DNA of 64,000 nt from Alphaproteobacteria bacterium (GCA_017308135.1 JAFKFM010000008.1:310001-374000), one strand, 5' to 3'; positions 34,673 to 43,714 are shown, numbered from the stretch's first letter. The notes: generated by a model from the sequence alone, not told the origin. Numbers and translations: made by a program.

Positions 34673-35661
34673 CGAACACCCAACCGCGCGAGCCGCGTCG
34701 CGCGCGCGGGATTGACCGCGAGATCGGGCATCTTGCCCGAGGCCAGCGCTTCGACTTGGCGCACCGTGTCGAAGGCCTGATGCGCGATCGCCTGCGGCGT
34801 CAACCCGCCGATATGCGGTGTCGCGACCACATCGGCACGCGCGGCCAAACGCATCATCGGCATCTGATCGGGCGCCATGCCGACATCCATCGCGGCACCG
34901 GCGAGATGACCGCGATCCAGGGCCGCTTCCAACGCCGCCTCGTCGACTAGTTCGCCGCGCGCGAGATTGACGAAGTAAGCGCCCTTCCCCATCCGCGCGA
35001 ACGCGGCCGCGTCGAACAGATGATGCGTCGCCTCGGTCGCGGGCACGAGGCACACGACGAAATTCGATTTCGCCAGCATTTCGTCGAACGGAGCTTGCGT
35101 GGCCCCCGGCGGCGGCGTCTTCGTTTCGGGATCGCTGAAGATGACGTTCATGCGCAAGGCGACCGCCGCTTCGGCCAAGCGCCGTCCGATCGCGCCCAAG
35201 CCGGCGACGCCCAGCGTCGAACCCGCCAATTGCCGTCCCATGCGCACGACGGGCGCCTTCCCGGCGCGATAGGCGTTCGTCGCCGCGCTGACCCCGCGCG
35301 CAAGGTCGACCATCATGCCGATACCGAGCTCGACGACGGAATCGATGAACCCCGCCGTCGCGCGCGTGACCAGCACGCCCGCTTTCGACGCCGCCTCGAC
35401 ATCGATATTGCGGATATCCATGGCGCAGCGGACATAGGCGGCGAGATCGGGCAGGCCCGCGAAGACTTCGCCCGGCGCCGCCGTCTGCCGGTCGCTGACG
35501 ATCACGTCGATCCCCTTGCCGGCGGCGATCAACGCTGCCGGGTCGAGCGGCGTCTCGCTGTCGTGAAGGACGACGTCGCCGGCCCCGCGCAAACGCGCGA
35601 GCGCTTCGTCGCCGTAGTAATTCGCGCGGAACGATGGCGTATGGGTCAGCAGAATGCGCAT
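34666..35661 (-). CDS. D-2-hydroxyacid dehydrogenase family protein
   Basis: NAD(P)-dependent dehydrogenase, 331 residues. The nucleotide fold carries LGVAGLGAIGRRLAE. The catalytic Arg is in VNLARGELVDEAALEAAL and the His in TPHIGGLTPQA. The catalytic Glu normally seen as DVFxxEP is not obvious: the segment reads AMDVGMAPDQMPMM, with Pro-Asp at that point. It is the last gene of the TRAP-associated operon, 4 bp after the LacI-type regulator, so it probably oxidises or reduces the imported hydroxy acid or a derivative. Confidence 0.85.
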   Translation of the reverse strand: MRILLTHTPSFRANYYGDEALARLRGAGDVVLHDSETPLDPAALIAAGKGIDVIVSDRQTAAPGEVFAGLPDLAAYVRCAMDIRNIDVEAASKAGVLVTRATAGFIDSVVELGIGMMVDLARGVSAATNAYRAGKAPVVRMGRQLAGSTLGVAGLGAIGRRLAEAAVALRMNVIFSDPETKTPPPGATQAPFDEMLAKSNFVVCLVPATEATHHLFDAAAFARMGKGAYFVNLARGELVDEAALEAALDRGHLAGAAMDVGMAPDQMPMMRLAARADVVATPHIGGLTPQAIAHQAFDTVRQVEALASGKMPDLAVNPARATRLARLGVRY

Positions 35662-35665
35662 CGGC

Positions 35666-36712
35666 TCAGCTCCGCTTCGATTTCGCGGGCGGAACGGCGG
35701 AGCCGCGCACCAGCAACGACGGCGCGAAACGGAACTCGGCCGGCGTGGTTTCGGGTTTCTTCAAACGCAGCATGATCCGATCGACCATCGTTCGCGCGAG
35801 TTCGGGCACGGGCAGCTTCACCGTCGTCAACGGCGGTGCGGTGAACGCGCCCAGCGGAATGCCGTCCATGCCGATGACCGACATATCGGCCGGCAGCGAC
35901 AGGCCTTCCGATTTCAAGCCAGCGATCAATCCAATCGCCATAATGTCGTTGATCGCGATCGCCGCCGTCGGTTTGGCGCGATGACGCAACAGCTTCTTGG
36001 CGAGGCTTTGGCCAAGCTCCGCCATTTCCGCGTCGGCGTAGCCCGGCGTCACCTCGCCCTCGATGATCACGCCGCGCGCACCCGCCGCTTCGATCGCCGC
36101 CGCGAAGCCATCGCGCTTTTCCTCGCGGCTGAACGTCCAGCTTCCCGGCGTCAGGAACGCGATCGCGCGATGGCCGAGCGAGACGAGATACTCGACCGCC
36201 TGCTTGGCGCCCGCGACGTTGTCGGCCGACACGTAATCGAGCAGCGGGCGCGCGTTGCGCCGCGAGTGGCTGTCGTAGCTGACCGCCACCATGCCGCGCG
36301 CGGCCGGCTCCTCCAGATGGCTTTCGTCCGACAGCGACGAAATCACGATCACGCCGCGCACGCCTTGCGCCGCCATGTCGTCGATGAAAGCGCGTTCGTG
36401 CTTGGGATCGCGGTAGGTATTGGCGACGACGACGCGATAGCCGTAACGGTCCAGCGCCGCGAGCTCGATCTCCCGCGCCACGACGCCGTAGCTCGGGTTC
36501 CCGAGCGACGGGACAAGCAGCCCGATCATCGACGCCTCGCCGGTCTTCAACTGGCGCGCGGCCTGATTGGGCCGATAGCCGAGCTTCTCGACCGCGCGCT
36601 GCACGCGTTCCAGCGTGGCTTCGCTCATCTGGCCGGTGCGTCCGTTCAGGACGTTCGATACCGTCGAGATGGAAACCTTGGCCAGTTTTGCGACATCGTT
36701 GATGTTGGACAT
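35666..36712 (-). CDS. LacI-family transcriptional regulator
   Basis: A 348-residue repressor-type regulator. The N-terminal HTH is INDVAKLAKVSISTVSNVLNGR (3-24) with the hinge YRPNQAARQLKTGEASMIG. The remainder is a periplasmic-binding-protein-like sensor (about 62-338). It is encoded inside the operon between dctM and the dehydrogenase and probably controls it. The perfect inverted repeat upstream of dctP (39622-39643) is the obvious operator candidate. Effector unknown, most likely the imported substrate or its lactone. Confidence 0.92.
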   Translation of the reverse strand: MSNINDVAKLAKVSISTVSNVLNGRTGQMSEATLERVQRAVEKLGYRPNQAARQLKTGEASMIGLLVPSLGNPSYGVVAREIELAALDRYGYRVVVANTYRDPKHERAFIDDMAAQGVRGVIVISSLSDESHLEEPAARGMVAVSYDSHSRRNARPLLDYVSADNVAGAKQAVEYLVSLGHRAIAFLTPGSWTFSREEKRDGFAAAIEAAGARGVIIEGEVTPGYADAEMAELGQSLAKKLLRHRAKPTAAIAINDIMAIGLIAGLKSEGLSLPADMSVIGMDGIPLGAFTAPPLTTVKLPVPELARTMVDRIMLRLKKPETTPAEFRFAPSLLVRGSAVPPAKSKRS

Positions 36713-36721
36713 GGAACCGTT

Positions 36722-38014
36722 CTAGCCGAGAACCATCCTGGGAATCCACGTCGCCAGTTCGGGGATCAGGATCACCAGGACCAGAACGGCGACTTCCGCC
36801 GCGATGAAGGCCCAGCAATACCGCACCGTTTCGTTGTAGCTGCAACCCGCGATGCTGGTCGCGACGAACAGCAGCACGGCCACGGGCGGCGTGGTCGATC
36901 CGATCTGCGTCGCCATCACCATCAGCAGACCGAGGTGGAAATCGTCGATGCCGAATTTCCGCCCGATGATGACCGCGACCGGGATCATGATGATCAGGAT
37001 CGCCATCGAATCCACGAACATCGTGAGCACGAGCATGATCGCCATCATGATCAGCAGCACGGCGATGCGCGTCCCCGCGACCGAGCCGATGGCGTTCAGC
37101 ACCAGATCGTTGAAATTGAGATAGGCGAGCAGCCAGCCGAACGCGCCCGCCACGCCGATGATGCCCGACACCAGCGCCGTGGTGATCCCGGCTTGGACGA
37201 AGATCTCCGGCAGGTCGCGCAGCTTCACGGTCCGGTAGACGAAGAAACCGATGAAGAAGCCATAGAAGCACGCGACGACGCCCGCTTCCGTCGCGGTGAA
37301 GATGCCGCCCAGAATGCCGCCCAGCACCAGCACGGGCGCCAGCAACGCGGGCCACACCAGCATCGCCGCTTTGACCACGACCATCAGCATGAATTTGCCG
37401 GTCGTGCGCCGCAACTCGGGGAAATCGGGATGGCGCGCATAGAGCGCCACGACGATCATCAGACCGATGCCGATCAGAATGCCGGGAATGATGCCGCCCA
37501 GAAACAAACCGCCGATCGACACGTTCGACATCGAGCCGTAGACGATCATCGTCATGCTCGGCGGGATGATCGCGCCGATCGTGCCCGCGCACGCGACCAA
37601 CGCCGCCGCGAAACCGGGTTTGTAGCCGCGCGACTTCATCGCGGGCACGAGGATCGAGCCGATCGCCGAGGTGTCGGCGACGGACGAACCCGACACGCCC
37701 GCGAACACCATCGACGATACGATCGAGGCGTGGCCCAAACCGCCGCGCCAATGGCCGACGACGGCTTCGGCGAATTCGACCAGACGCTTGGAAATGCCGC
37801 CGCGCGAAATCAACTCGCCCGCCAGAATGAAATACGGCAGCGCGAGCAGGCTGAAATTATCCAGCATCGCGAACATTTTCTGCGGGAACAGGGCGGGCAC
37901 CAAGGCGGGCTGCGTCAGCATGCCAACCAAACCCACGACGCCCATCACCAGCAGAATCGGAATGCCGACGGTGATCAGGCCGAGCAGCAGCGCGAAAAGA
38001 AGGACGAGTGTCAT
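36722..38014 (-). CDS. dctM: TRAP transporter large permease (DctM)
   Basis: A 430-residue membrane protein with about 12 hydrophobic helices. It includes the DctM signatures MLDNFSLLALPYFILAGELISRGGISKRL, GVSGSSVADTSAIGSILVPAM and TPPVAVLLFVATSIAG. It couples Na+ flux to uptake of the substrate delivered by DctP. The ATG at 38014 overlaps the dctQ stop (ATGA). Confidence 0.93.
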   Translation of the reverse strand: MTLVLLFALLLGLITVGIPILLVMGVVGLVGMLTQPALVPALFPQKMFAMLDNFSLLALPYFILAGELISRGGISKRLVEFAEAVVGHWRGGLGHASIVSSMVFAGVSGSSVADTSAIGSILVPAMKSRGYKPGFAAALVACAGTIGAIIPPSMTMIVYGSMSNVSIGGLFLGGIIPGILIGIGLMIVVALYARHPDFPELRRTTGKFMLMVVVKAAMLVWPALLAPVLVLGGILGGIFTATEAGVVACFYGFFIGFFVYRTVKLRDLPEIFVQAGITTALVSGIIGVAGAFGWLLAYLNFNDLVLNAIGSVAGTRIAVLLIMMAIMLVLTMFVDSMAILIIMIPVAVIIGRKFGIDDFHLGLLMVMATQIGSTTPPVAVLLFVATSIAGCSYNETVRYCWAFIAAEVAVLVLVILIPELATWIPRMVLG

Positions 38015-38493
38015 GCCAGCGTCTCCGCGAGCGAAGGCTTGAAGAACGCGACGATGCGGCGAACGGCGATCAGCGCGAGATACGCGGCCCCCAGCACCAT
38101 TCCCGCATAGACCCAATCCATGCGCAGGCCGAGGCCGGGGCTGTCTTGGAACTTAGCGACTTCCATCAGCCGCAAGGTGAAGACCCCGATCGCGATCGCC
38201 ATGATCAACCACATGATTTCCGAAATCAGCGCGATGGCGCGCTGCACGCCCTGCGGCATTCGCGTCAAGATCGCGTCCATGCCGATATGGGCACCCTTGC
38301 GATAGGCGACGGGAATGGCGATGAACACCATCCACACATGCCCGAATTTCTGGAACTCCTCGCTCCAGCTCAGCGGCAGGCCGAGCGCGAAACGGTTGAA
38401 GATCTGCAAGCCCCCGACCAGCGAGAAGGCCAGGAAGATCGCGAACAGCGCGAATTCCATCGCGCGGTCGACGGCGGTGAGCACGGCACGCAT
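38011..38493 (-). CDS. dctQ: TRAP transporter small permease (DctQ)
   Basis: A 160-residue protein with four membrane helices (about 13-35, 48-64, 88-106, 128-148). It has the family's LSWSEEFQKFGHVWMVFIAIPVAYRKGAHIGMDAI motif between helices 2 and 3. It pairs with DctM, with which it is translationally coupled. The ATG at 38493 begins MRAVLTAVDRAMEF and is followed by the first helix. A 65-bp gap separates it from dctP. Confidence 0.92.
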   Translation of the reverse strand: MRAVLTAVDRAMEFALFAIFLAFSLVGGLQIFNRFALGLPLSWSEEFQKFGHVWMVFIAIPVAYRKGAHIGMDAILTRMPQGVQRAIALISEIMWLIMAIAIGVFTLRLMEVAKFQDSPGLGLRMDWVYAGMVLGAAYLALIAVRRIVAFFKPSLAETLA

Positions 38494-38558
38494 CGGAAAA
38501 TCCCCGAAAAGACGGAACGGCCGGCGAAGGAATCGTCCCCGCGCCGGCCGCCGTTTCG

Positions 38559-39563
38559 TTACTTCGTCGCGCGGATGATGCGCAGCAGATCCTCGGCGCC
38601 GATCTGCTTGGCGAGTTCGTCCTGCACGGGGGCCGCCGCCGTCACCAGCGGCGCCTTGTCGAGCGTCGTGACGATCATGCCCTTCGACTTCAGCAGATCG
38701 ATCGCTTCGGCGTCGCGCTGCGCGGACAGATTGCGGTTCACGTCCTGCGCCAGTTTCGCGGCCTCGGCCAGAACCTGACGCTCCTTGTCGGTGAAGCTCT
38801 GCCATTCGCGCATCGAGCAGGCCGTAACCGTCGGCCCGAACAGGTGCCCCGTCAGCGCCACGTATTTCGCGACTTCGTAGTATTTGCCGGTGAACACGAC
38901 CGGGGGCGAATGTTCGAACCCGTCGAGCACGCCGGTTTGCAGCGCGGTGTAGACCTCGCCGAACGCCATCGGCGTGGCGCTCGCACCCATCGCGTTGAGG
39001 GCGGCGACGTAGGTCGGCGTCTGGATGGTGCGGATCTTCAGGCCCTTCAGATCGGCGGCCGTCTTGATCTCCTTCTTCGTCGTCACGACGTTGCGATAGC
39101 CCCAGCTATCCTGCCAGCCGAGGATCTTGATGCCGCGCGCCTCGTATTCCTTGGCCAGCGACTTGCCGACTTCGCCGTCCAGTACCTTGTGCGCGTGATC
39201 GTAGCCCTGCCACATGAACGGCAGATCGAGCACGCCCATGCGGCGCACGAAGTTGTTGTGGATCGCCGTGCCGCCGATATGGCACGTGGCGCCGGCCCCC
39301 AGCTGCATGCCTTCGACGACCGCGCGTTCCTCGCCCAGCTGGTTGGCGCCGTAGATGCGCGCGTCCAGCGTGTCCGAGTATTCGTTGATGTAGTTGCGCA
39401 TCACCCACGCGACCATGTGGTTGTCGTTGCCGAGATCGACGGCGGTCGCGTGCGAGAGCTTGATTTGCTTCTTGGCCTGGGCGACGGCGACGTCCGGCGC
39501 CAGGACCGCCAGCGCCAAAGCGCCGGCCGCGGCGACGCCGCGAAGGAACGATTTACGGTTCAT
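38559..39563 (-). CDS. dctP: TRAP transporter substrate-binding protein (DctP)
   Basis: Periplasmic binding protein of 334 residues. A signal peptide ends near VAVAQA-29. The DctP core has KIRTIQTPTYVAALNAMGASATPMAFGEVYTALQTGVLDGFEHSP, in which the Arg that binds the ligand carboxylate sits in IRTIQTP. The ligand should therefore be a carboxylic or sugar acid. It is preceded by the palindromic operator candidate (39622-39643) and followed by dctQ, dctM, lacI and the dehydrogenase. Confidence 0.93.
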   Translation of the reverse strand: MNRKSFLRGVAAAGALALAVLAPDVAVAQAKKQIKLSHATAVDLGNDNHMVAWVMRNYINEYSDTLDARIYGANQLGEERAVVEGMQLGAGATCHIGGTAIHNNFVRRMGVLDLPFMWQGYDHAHKVLDGEVGKSLAKEYEARGIKILGWQDSWGYRNVVTTKKEIKTAADLKGLKIRTIQTPTYVAALNAMGASATPMAFGEVYTALQTGVLDGFEHSPPVVFTGKYYEVAKYVALTGHLFGPTVTACSMREWQSFTDKERQVLAEAAKLAQDVNRNLSAQRDAEAIDLLKSKGMIVTTLDKAPLVTAAAPVQDELAKQIGAEDLLRIIRATK

Positions 39564-39621
39564 TGCGTTTCTCCCCTTTTTTCGGTCGCGGCTTATGCCG
39601 CTTCCCGTTCGATGGCTCGCC

Positions 39622-39643
39622 TTTACTAAAACGATTTAGTAAA
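39622..39643. promoter_or_regulatory. LacI-type operator candidate upstream of dctP
   Basis: TTTACTAAA, 4-bp spacer ACGA, then its exact reverse complement TTTAGTAAA; a further half-site-like ACTAAAG lies at 39651-39657. A 22-bp dyad with a central CG is the usual shape of a LacI-family operator. It is 59 bp before the dctP start. Confidence 0.75.
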
Positions 39644-39696
39644 ACGGTACACTAAAGCGACAAAGCGTCAAGCCGCTTTTCACGCGGGACGCGATC

Positions 39697-40542
39697 TCAG
39701 GCGGTAAAGCCGTAAAGCTTGGCGGGATTATCGACCAGGATTCGCGTGCGCAACGCCGGATCCGCGATCCAATAGAGCAGCGTGTCGAGTTCGCCGGCGT
39801 CGTCCGGCGGATCGGCGAGTTTCGACACATGCGGCCAGTTGCTGGCCCACACCATGCGCTCGGGCGCCAGACGCGCGGCTTCGGTCGCCAGCGCACCGGT
39901 GTCGCGGAAATCGGGCGGACCGGCGCGCGACACTTCGTAGGCGGCCGACAATTTCAGCCAGACGCGCCCTGTGTCGAGCAGCGACGCCAGCGCCTTGAAG
40001 CCGGGATGTTCGATCGTCACCGGCTCCAGAAACTTGCCGACATGATCGACGACCAGCGTGCAAGGCAGCGTTTTCAGGAAATCGACGCGCTCGTGCAGAT
40101 GGCGGCCATCCATCTGCATCTGCATATGCCAGCCGTGATCGGCCGCCTTGCGGGCGAGCGAGGCCATATCCTCCCACCCGACCGCGCCGCCGGGCAGCAT
40201 ATGCATACGCAGGCCGCAAGCGCCGGCGGCCGAAAGACGGCGCCATTCCGCGTCCGGTGTGGCGTCGTTGACGACCACGACCGCGCGCGCCTTGTCGCGG
40301 CCCAACGCCGCGACGCCGTTCAGCGTGACCGAATTGTCGAGACCGTAGGCCGAAGGCTGCACCACGACCGCGCGGGAAATTCCCAGACGCGCCTGCACCT
40401 TGCGATAAGCCTCGACATTGGCCCAAACCGGCGGCGGCACGACGGCCGTTTTCGCCACGGGCGTCGCCGCATCGTAAAGATGCATATGGCTGTCGATCGT
40501 ATTCGCGGGTGCGACGAGGCGCGGCTTCTCGGTTCCGTTCAT
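39697..40542 (-). CDS. Amidohydrolase, 2-pyrone-4,6-dicarboxylate lactonase-like (COG3618)
   Basis: A 281-residue TIM-barrel hydrolase. DSHMHLYD gives the first metal-type histidines (H19, H21), followed by VVQPSAYGLDN, CTLVVDHVGKF and WASNWPHVS. The closing strand of LigI-type lactonases usually reads GTDWPH; here Asn occupies that Asp position. The group hydrolyses lactones of sugar or aromatic-derived acids. It precedes the TRAP genes on the same strand, separated by the operator dyad, so a common catabolic purpose is likely but a separate transcript is possible. Confidence 0.85.
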   Translation of the reverse strand: MNGTEKPRLVAPANTIDSHMHLYDAATPVAKTAVVPPPVWANVEAYRKVQARLGISRAVVVQPSAYGLDNSVTLNGVAALGRDKARAVVVVNDATPDAEWRRLSAAGACGLRMHMLPGGAVGWEDMASLARKAADHGWHMQMQMDGRHLHERVDFLKTLPCTLVVDHVGKFLEPVTIEHPGFKALASLLDTGRVWLKLSAAYEVSRAGPPDFRDTGALATEAARLAPERMVWASNWPHVSKLADPPDDAGELDTLLYWIADPALRTRILVDNPAKLYGFTA

Positions 40543-40574
40543 GACGTCGTGTTCCTCCCTTTATTGGGAGGTCT

Positions 40575-41756
40575 CTACGCCACGCGGCGCCGGAAAGCGA
40601 GAATTTGAATCGCAACCGCGATCATGCCGAACCCGATACCGAGCGCCGAGACGTAGAACCAGCCGCCCGCGTTCCATGCCGCCACACCCAGCGCCGAACC
40701 GGCGGCACCGCCCAGGAACATCGTGCTCATCAACACCGTGTTGATGCGCGAGCGCGCCGCCGGCCGCAGCGCGAACACGATATGCTGGTTGGCGATCAAA
40801 GCGCTTTGCAGGCCCAGATCGAGCAACACGACGCCGATCACCATGCCCGGAATTGCGGCCCATGCGCCGAACACGAGCCACGAGACGAGTGTGACGATCG
40901 CGCCCATCAACACGGTCGCGGCGGAGCCGCGTTTGTCGACGAAGCGGCCGACGATCGGCGCCGCCAGCACGCCGATCAAACCGATCAGGCCGAACAGCCC
41001 GGCGATGTCGGCCCCCAAACCGAATTCAGGTGCGGCAAGCCGGAACGGCAGCACCGTCCAAAACAGCGTGAAACACGCGAACAACGCGGCCTGGGTCAAC
41101 GCCGCGCGGCGCAAGGGGGCGAACTCGATCCACAGCGTCGCCATCGAACGCAACGCGGTGAAATAGGGCAGCGGCGCCTCCGGCTCGCTCCGCGGCAGCA
41201 AAAAGCGCAACGCCAATGCGGCCGCCAATGCCAGCGGGACGGCCAGCCAGAACATCTCGCGCCAACCCGCATGCGTGGCGACGAACCCCGCCAGCGTACG
41301 GCTCAACAAAATACCGGTGAGCAAACCCGACAACACGAAGCCGACGGCCGCCCCGCGCTTCGCGGGGCCCGCCAGATGTGCGGCGAACGGCACGACTTGC
41401 TGGGCGACCGCCGCGAGTGCCCCGATGGCAAGCGACGCGGCCGCCAACGCCAAGCCGCCGGGCGCCATCGCCGCGAAGACGAGGGCTGCGGCCAGCGCCA
41501 CGAAATGCGCGACGATCAAGCCGCGCCGTTCGACGATATCGCCCAGCGGTACGAGCAACAGCAATCCGGCGGCATAGCCAAGCTGTGTGGCCGTCGGGAT
41601 CGCGGCAGTCGCCGCCCCCGGCAAGTCGCGCTCGATCACTTCGAGCATGGGCTGGTTGTAGTAGATATTCGCGACCGCAAGGCCGGCGGCGGCGGCCAGT
41701 GCAAAAGCGGCGGTACGGCTCAAGCCCGGCGCGGACTCCGTTGGGGTGTTCGACAT
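40575..41756 (-). CDS. MFS transporter
   Basis: A 393-residue major-facilitator protein with 12 predicted helices. The first-helix segment is LAVANIYYNQPMLEVIERDL, and the loop 2-3 motif is LVPLGDIVERRGLI. It matches the YnfM/arabinose-polymer-exporter-like group by its NIYYNQPML start. A drug or metabolite efflux role is usual. It is 32 bp upstream of the amidohydrolase on the same strand, so it could belong to the same unit. The ATG at 41756 starts MSNTPTESAPGLSR. Confidence 0.88.
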   Translation of the reverse strand: MSNTPTESAPGLSRTAAFALAAAAGLAVANIYYNQPMLEVIERDLPGAATAAIPTATQLGYAAGLLLLVPLGDIVERRGLIVAHFVALAAALVFAAMAPGGLALAAASLAIGALAAVAQQVVPFAAHLAGPAKRGAAVGFVLSGLLTGILLSRTLAGFVATHAGWREMFWLAVPLALAAALALRFLLPRSEPEAPLPYFTALRSMATLWIEFAPLRRAALTQAALFACFTLFWTVLPFRLAAPEFGLGADIAGLFGLIGLIGVLAAPIVGRFVDKRGSAATVLMGAIVTLVSWLVFGAWAAIPGMVIGVVLLDLGLQSALIANQHIVFALRPAARSRINTVLMSTMFLGGAAGSALGVAAWNAGGWFYVSALGIGFGMIAVAIQILAFRRRVA

Positions 41757-41843
41757 GCCGCGAACATAGAGGCGGCACCGCGCGACGCGCACACCTAAAA
41801 TTCGATTGCAGCTATTCCGCCGCCCTTGCCGAATTTTTGCGCA

Positions 41844-42131
41844 TTAAGCCTTCAAAAATGCGAGACGCGGATCGACGCGGCCCGGCTCGATCTCGACGAA
41901 ATCCGGCACGACGATCTCCTCCGCGACGAACGGATCTTCGGCGATGCGCGCTTCCAGATCGGCGCGGGCGATTCCGGCGGCGACGATCCCGCCCCCGCCC
42001 GCGGGTTTGAGGCTGCCGGCGAGCAGAAACACGCCGTCGTCGAAGCCGCGCTTGAGCCAAGCGTTATGCGCGTCCATGAATTTCGGCGCGGCCGATTTGT
42101 TCGCGCCGAAACGCAGCGTCACCAGAAACAT
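41844..42131 (-). CDS. YciI-family protein
   Basis: A 95-residue ferredoxin-like alpha+beta protein. MFLVTLRF, a central FDDGVFLLAGSLKPAGGGGIVAAG and EARIAEDPFVAEEIV are the conserved YciI stretches; the family's conserved His-Asp pair is represented by DAHNAWLKRGFDDG. Its enzymatic role is usually unknown. It lies 7 bp after the TetR-type gene and is probably co-transcribed. Confidence 0.85.
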   Translation of the reverse strand: MFLVTLRFGANKSAAPKFMDAHNAWLKRGFDDGVFLLAGSLKPAGGGGIVAAGIARADLEARIAEDPFVAEEIVVPDFVEIEPGRVDPRLAFLKA

Positions 42132-42138
42132 CGTCCCC

Positions 42139-42717
42139 TCATTTCTTCCGTTGAACTTTCAGTTCGCCGTCGAGCCATTTCTCCATCGCGGCGACTTCGC
42201 GGCGGATGAACTTCGCGTCGTGCAACGCGTTGGCGAGCGCCGAGACGCCTTGCGCGCGCGCCAGCAGATGCCGCGCGAGTTCGGGCGCCTTCTTACGTTT
42301 TCCCGCTTCGACGAAACGCGCCGTCAGCCAATCGGCGAATTGCGCCATGATCTTGTTGGCGCCTTTCTGTGCGGCATGATCGAGTTTGGAGAGTTCGCCG
42401 CACAGCGTGCCGACCGGGCAGCCATAGAGCATGATCGTCGTACGGTTATCGATCAACATGCGGATGAAGGCGACGATCCGCGCGCGCGGCGTATCCGCCC
42501 CTTCGGCCCAGGAATCGAGCATCGTGCGCGTGCGCGCGGCGCGAAGATCGATCACCGCGTCCAGGATCTCGTCCTTGGTCTTGAAATGATAATAGAAATT
42601 GCCGCGCGAGATCTTCACCGCCGCCGCGATATCAGCGAAGGAGGTGCGCTCGTAACCCTGGCGATAGAACAAATCGTCGGCTCGGGCGACGATTTCGGCG
42701 CGGGTTTGAAGGGGCAT
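42139..42717 (-). CDS. TetR-family transcriptional regulator
   Basis: A 192-residue regulator. The HTH is ADDLFYRQGYERTSFADIAAAVKISRGNFYYHFKTKDEIL (about 13-52). The C-terminal ligand domain contains LYGCPVGTLCGELSKLD with two cysteines (C99, C105), as in TetR proteins that sense electrophiles or quinones. It is divergent from a QorB-like reductase, and a perfect 16-bp palindrome lies between them. Confidence 0.92.
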   Translation of the reverse strand: MPLQTRAEIVARADDLFYRQGYERTSFADIAAAVKISRGNFYYHFKTKDEILDAVIDLRAARTRTMLDSWAEGADTPRARIVAFIRMLIDNRTTIMLYGCPVGTLCGELSKLDHAAQKGANKIMAQFADWLTARFVEAGKRKKAPELARHLLARAQGVSALANALHDAKFIRREVAAMEKWLDGELKVQRKK

Positions 42718-42727
42718 TGAGAATTTT

Positions 42728-42743
42728 TAGGACGATCGTCCTA
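42728..42743. promoter_or_regulatory. TetR operator candidate (16-bp perfect palindrome)
   Basis: TAGGACGATCGTCCTA is fully self-complementary. It lies 11 bp before the tetR-type start and 121 bp before the divergent reductase gene, an ideal position for autoregulation and control of both directions. Confidence 0.8.
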
Positions 42744-42864
42744 TGCCGTCAATACGGCAAAAGTTGCCCGCGCGAGCGCTACTTACTTCTGCGTGCCTAC
42801 TTTCCTTTTCCGCGTCGATAACGAACTCTCCCGGCATCGCCAGAAGAAAACCAGGAGCAAAGAC

Positions 42865-43710
42865 ATGACCATCGCGATCACCGGCGCCACGGGCCAGCTC
42901 GGCCGCCTCGCCATCGCCGCCCTCAAACGTCGGGCCCCCGGCGCCAAAATCATCGCCCTCGTGCGCGATCCGGCCAAGGCCGCCGATCTGGGCGTCGAAG
43001 CCCGCGCGGCCGACTACACCAAGCCCGAAACCCTCGCGGCGGCGCTCAACGGCGTGGAGACGCTCGCGCTGATCTCGTCCAACGATTTCAACGATCGCGC
43101 CGGGCAGCATCGCAACGTCATCGACGCCGCGAAGAAAGCCGGCGTGAAGCGCATCGTCTATACCAGCATTCTGAAGGGCTTCGCGTCCGGCATGTGGCTC
43201 GCCCTCGATCACCAGGCGACGGAGAAGGCACTGGCCTCTTCGGGTGTCGCGCACACGATCCTGCGCAACGGCTGGTACACCGAAAACTACACCGGCGCAT
43301 TGAAAGCCTCGGTCGAGCACGGTGCCATCATCGGCGCGTCGGGCACGGGCAAGATCGCGACGGCGTCGCGCGCGGATTACGCCGAAGCGCTGGCGGTCGC
43401 CCTGCTCGACGCGGCGCATGCCGACAAGGTCTACGAGTTGGCGGGCGATACGGCGTTCACGATGGCCGATTTCGCGGCCGAAGTGTCGCGCGCGGCGGGC
43501 AAGACGATCGCCTACAACGATCTGCCGCAGGCGGCCTATGCGGGCGCGCTCAAATCCTTCGGCCTGCCGGAAGGTTTCGCCAACGCGATCGCCGATGCGG
43601 ACGCCCACGCGGCCAAGGGCCAGCTATTCGACGATAGCCGCACGCTGTCGCGGCTGATCGGACGGCCGACGACGCCGATCGCCGTTACGATCAAGGCCGC
43701 CCTCGCCTAA
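42865..43710 (+). CDS. NAD(P)H-binding atypical SDR, QorB-like quinone reductase
   Basis: A 281-residue NmrA-like short-chain protein. The dinucleotide motif ITGATGQLGRLA sits at the N-terminus, followed by VRDPAKAADLGVEARAADYTKPETL, IVYTSIL, ILRNGWYTENY and the YELAGDTAFTMADFAAEV tail, which matches QorB (NADPH:quinone oxidoreductase 2). The ATG at 42865 follows AGGAGCAAAG. Together with the divergent TetR regulator and YciI it looks like an electrophile- or quinone-responsive set (inference). Confidence 0.87.
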   Translation: MTIAITGATGQLGRLAIAALKRRAPGAKIIALVRDPAKAADLGVEARAADYTKPETLAAALNGVETLALISSNDFNDRAGQHRNVIDAAKKAGVKRIVYTSILKGFASGMWLALDHQATEKALASSGVAHTILRNGWYTENYTGALKASVEHGAIIGASGTGKIATASRADYAEALAVALLDAAHADKVYELAGDTAFTMADFAAEVSRAAGKTIAYNDLPQAAYAGALKSFGLPEGFANAIADADAHAAKGQLFDDSRTLSRLIGRPTTPIAVTIKAALA

Positions 43711-43714
43711 TCGG

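Noticed and set aside
35654..38110. Plus-strand open frame of 818 codons
   Set aside because: Antisense to the lacI and dctM genes. The translation consists of long Arg/Asp/His runs and no recognisable motif.
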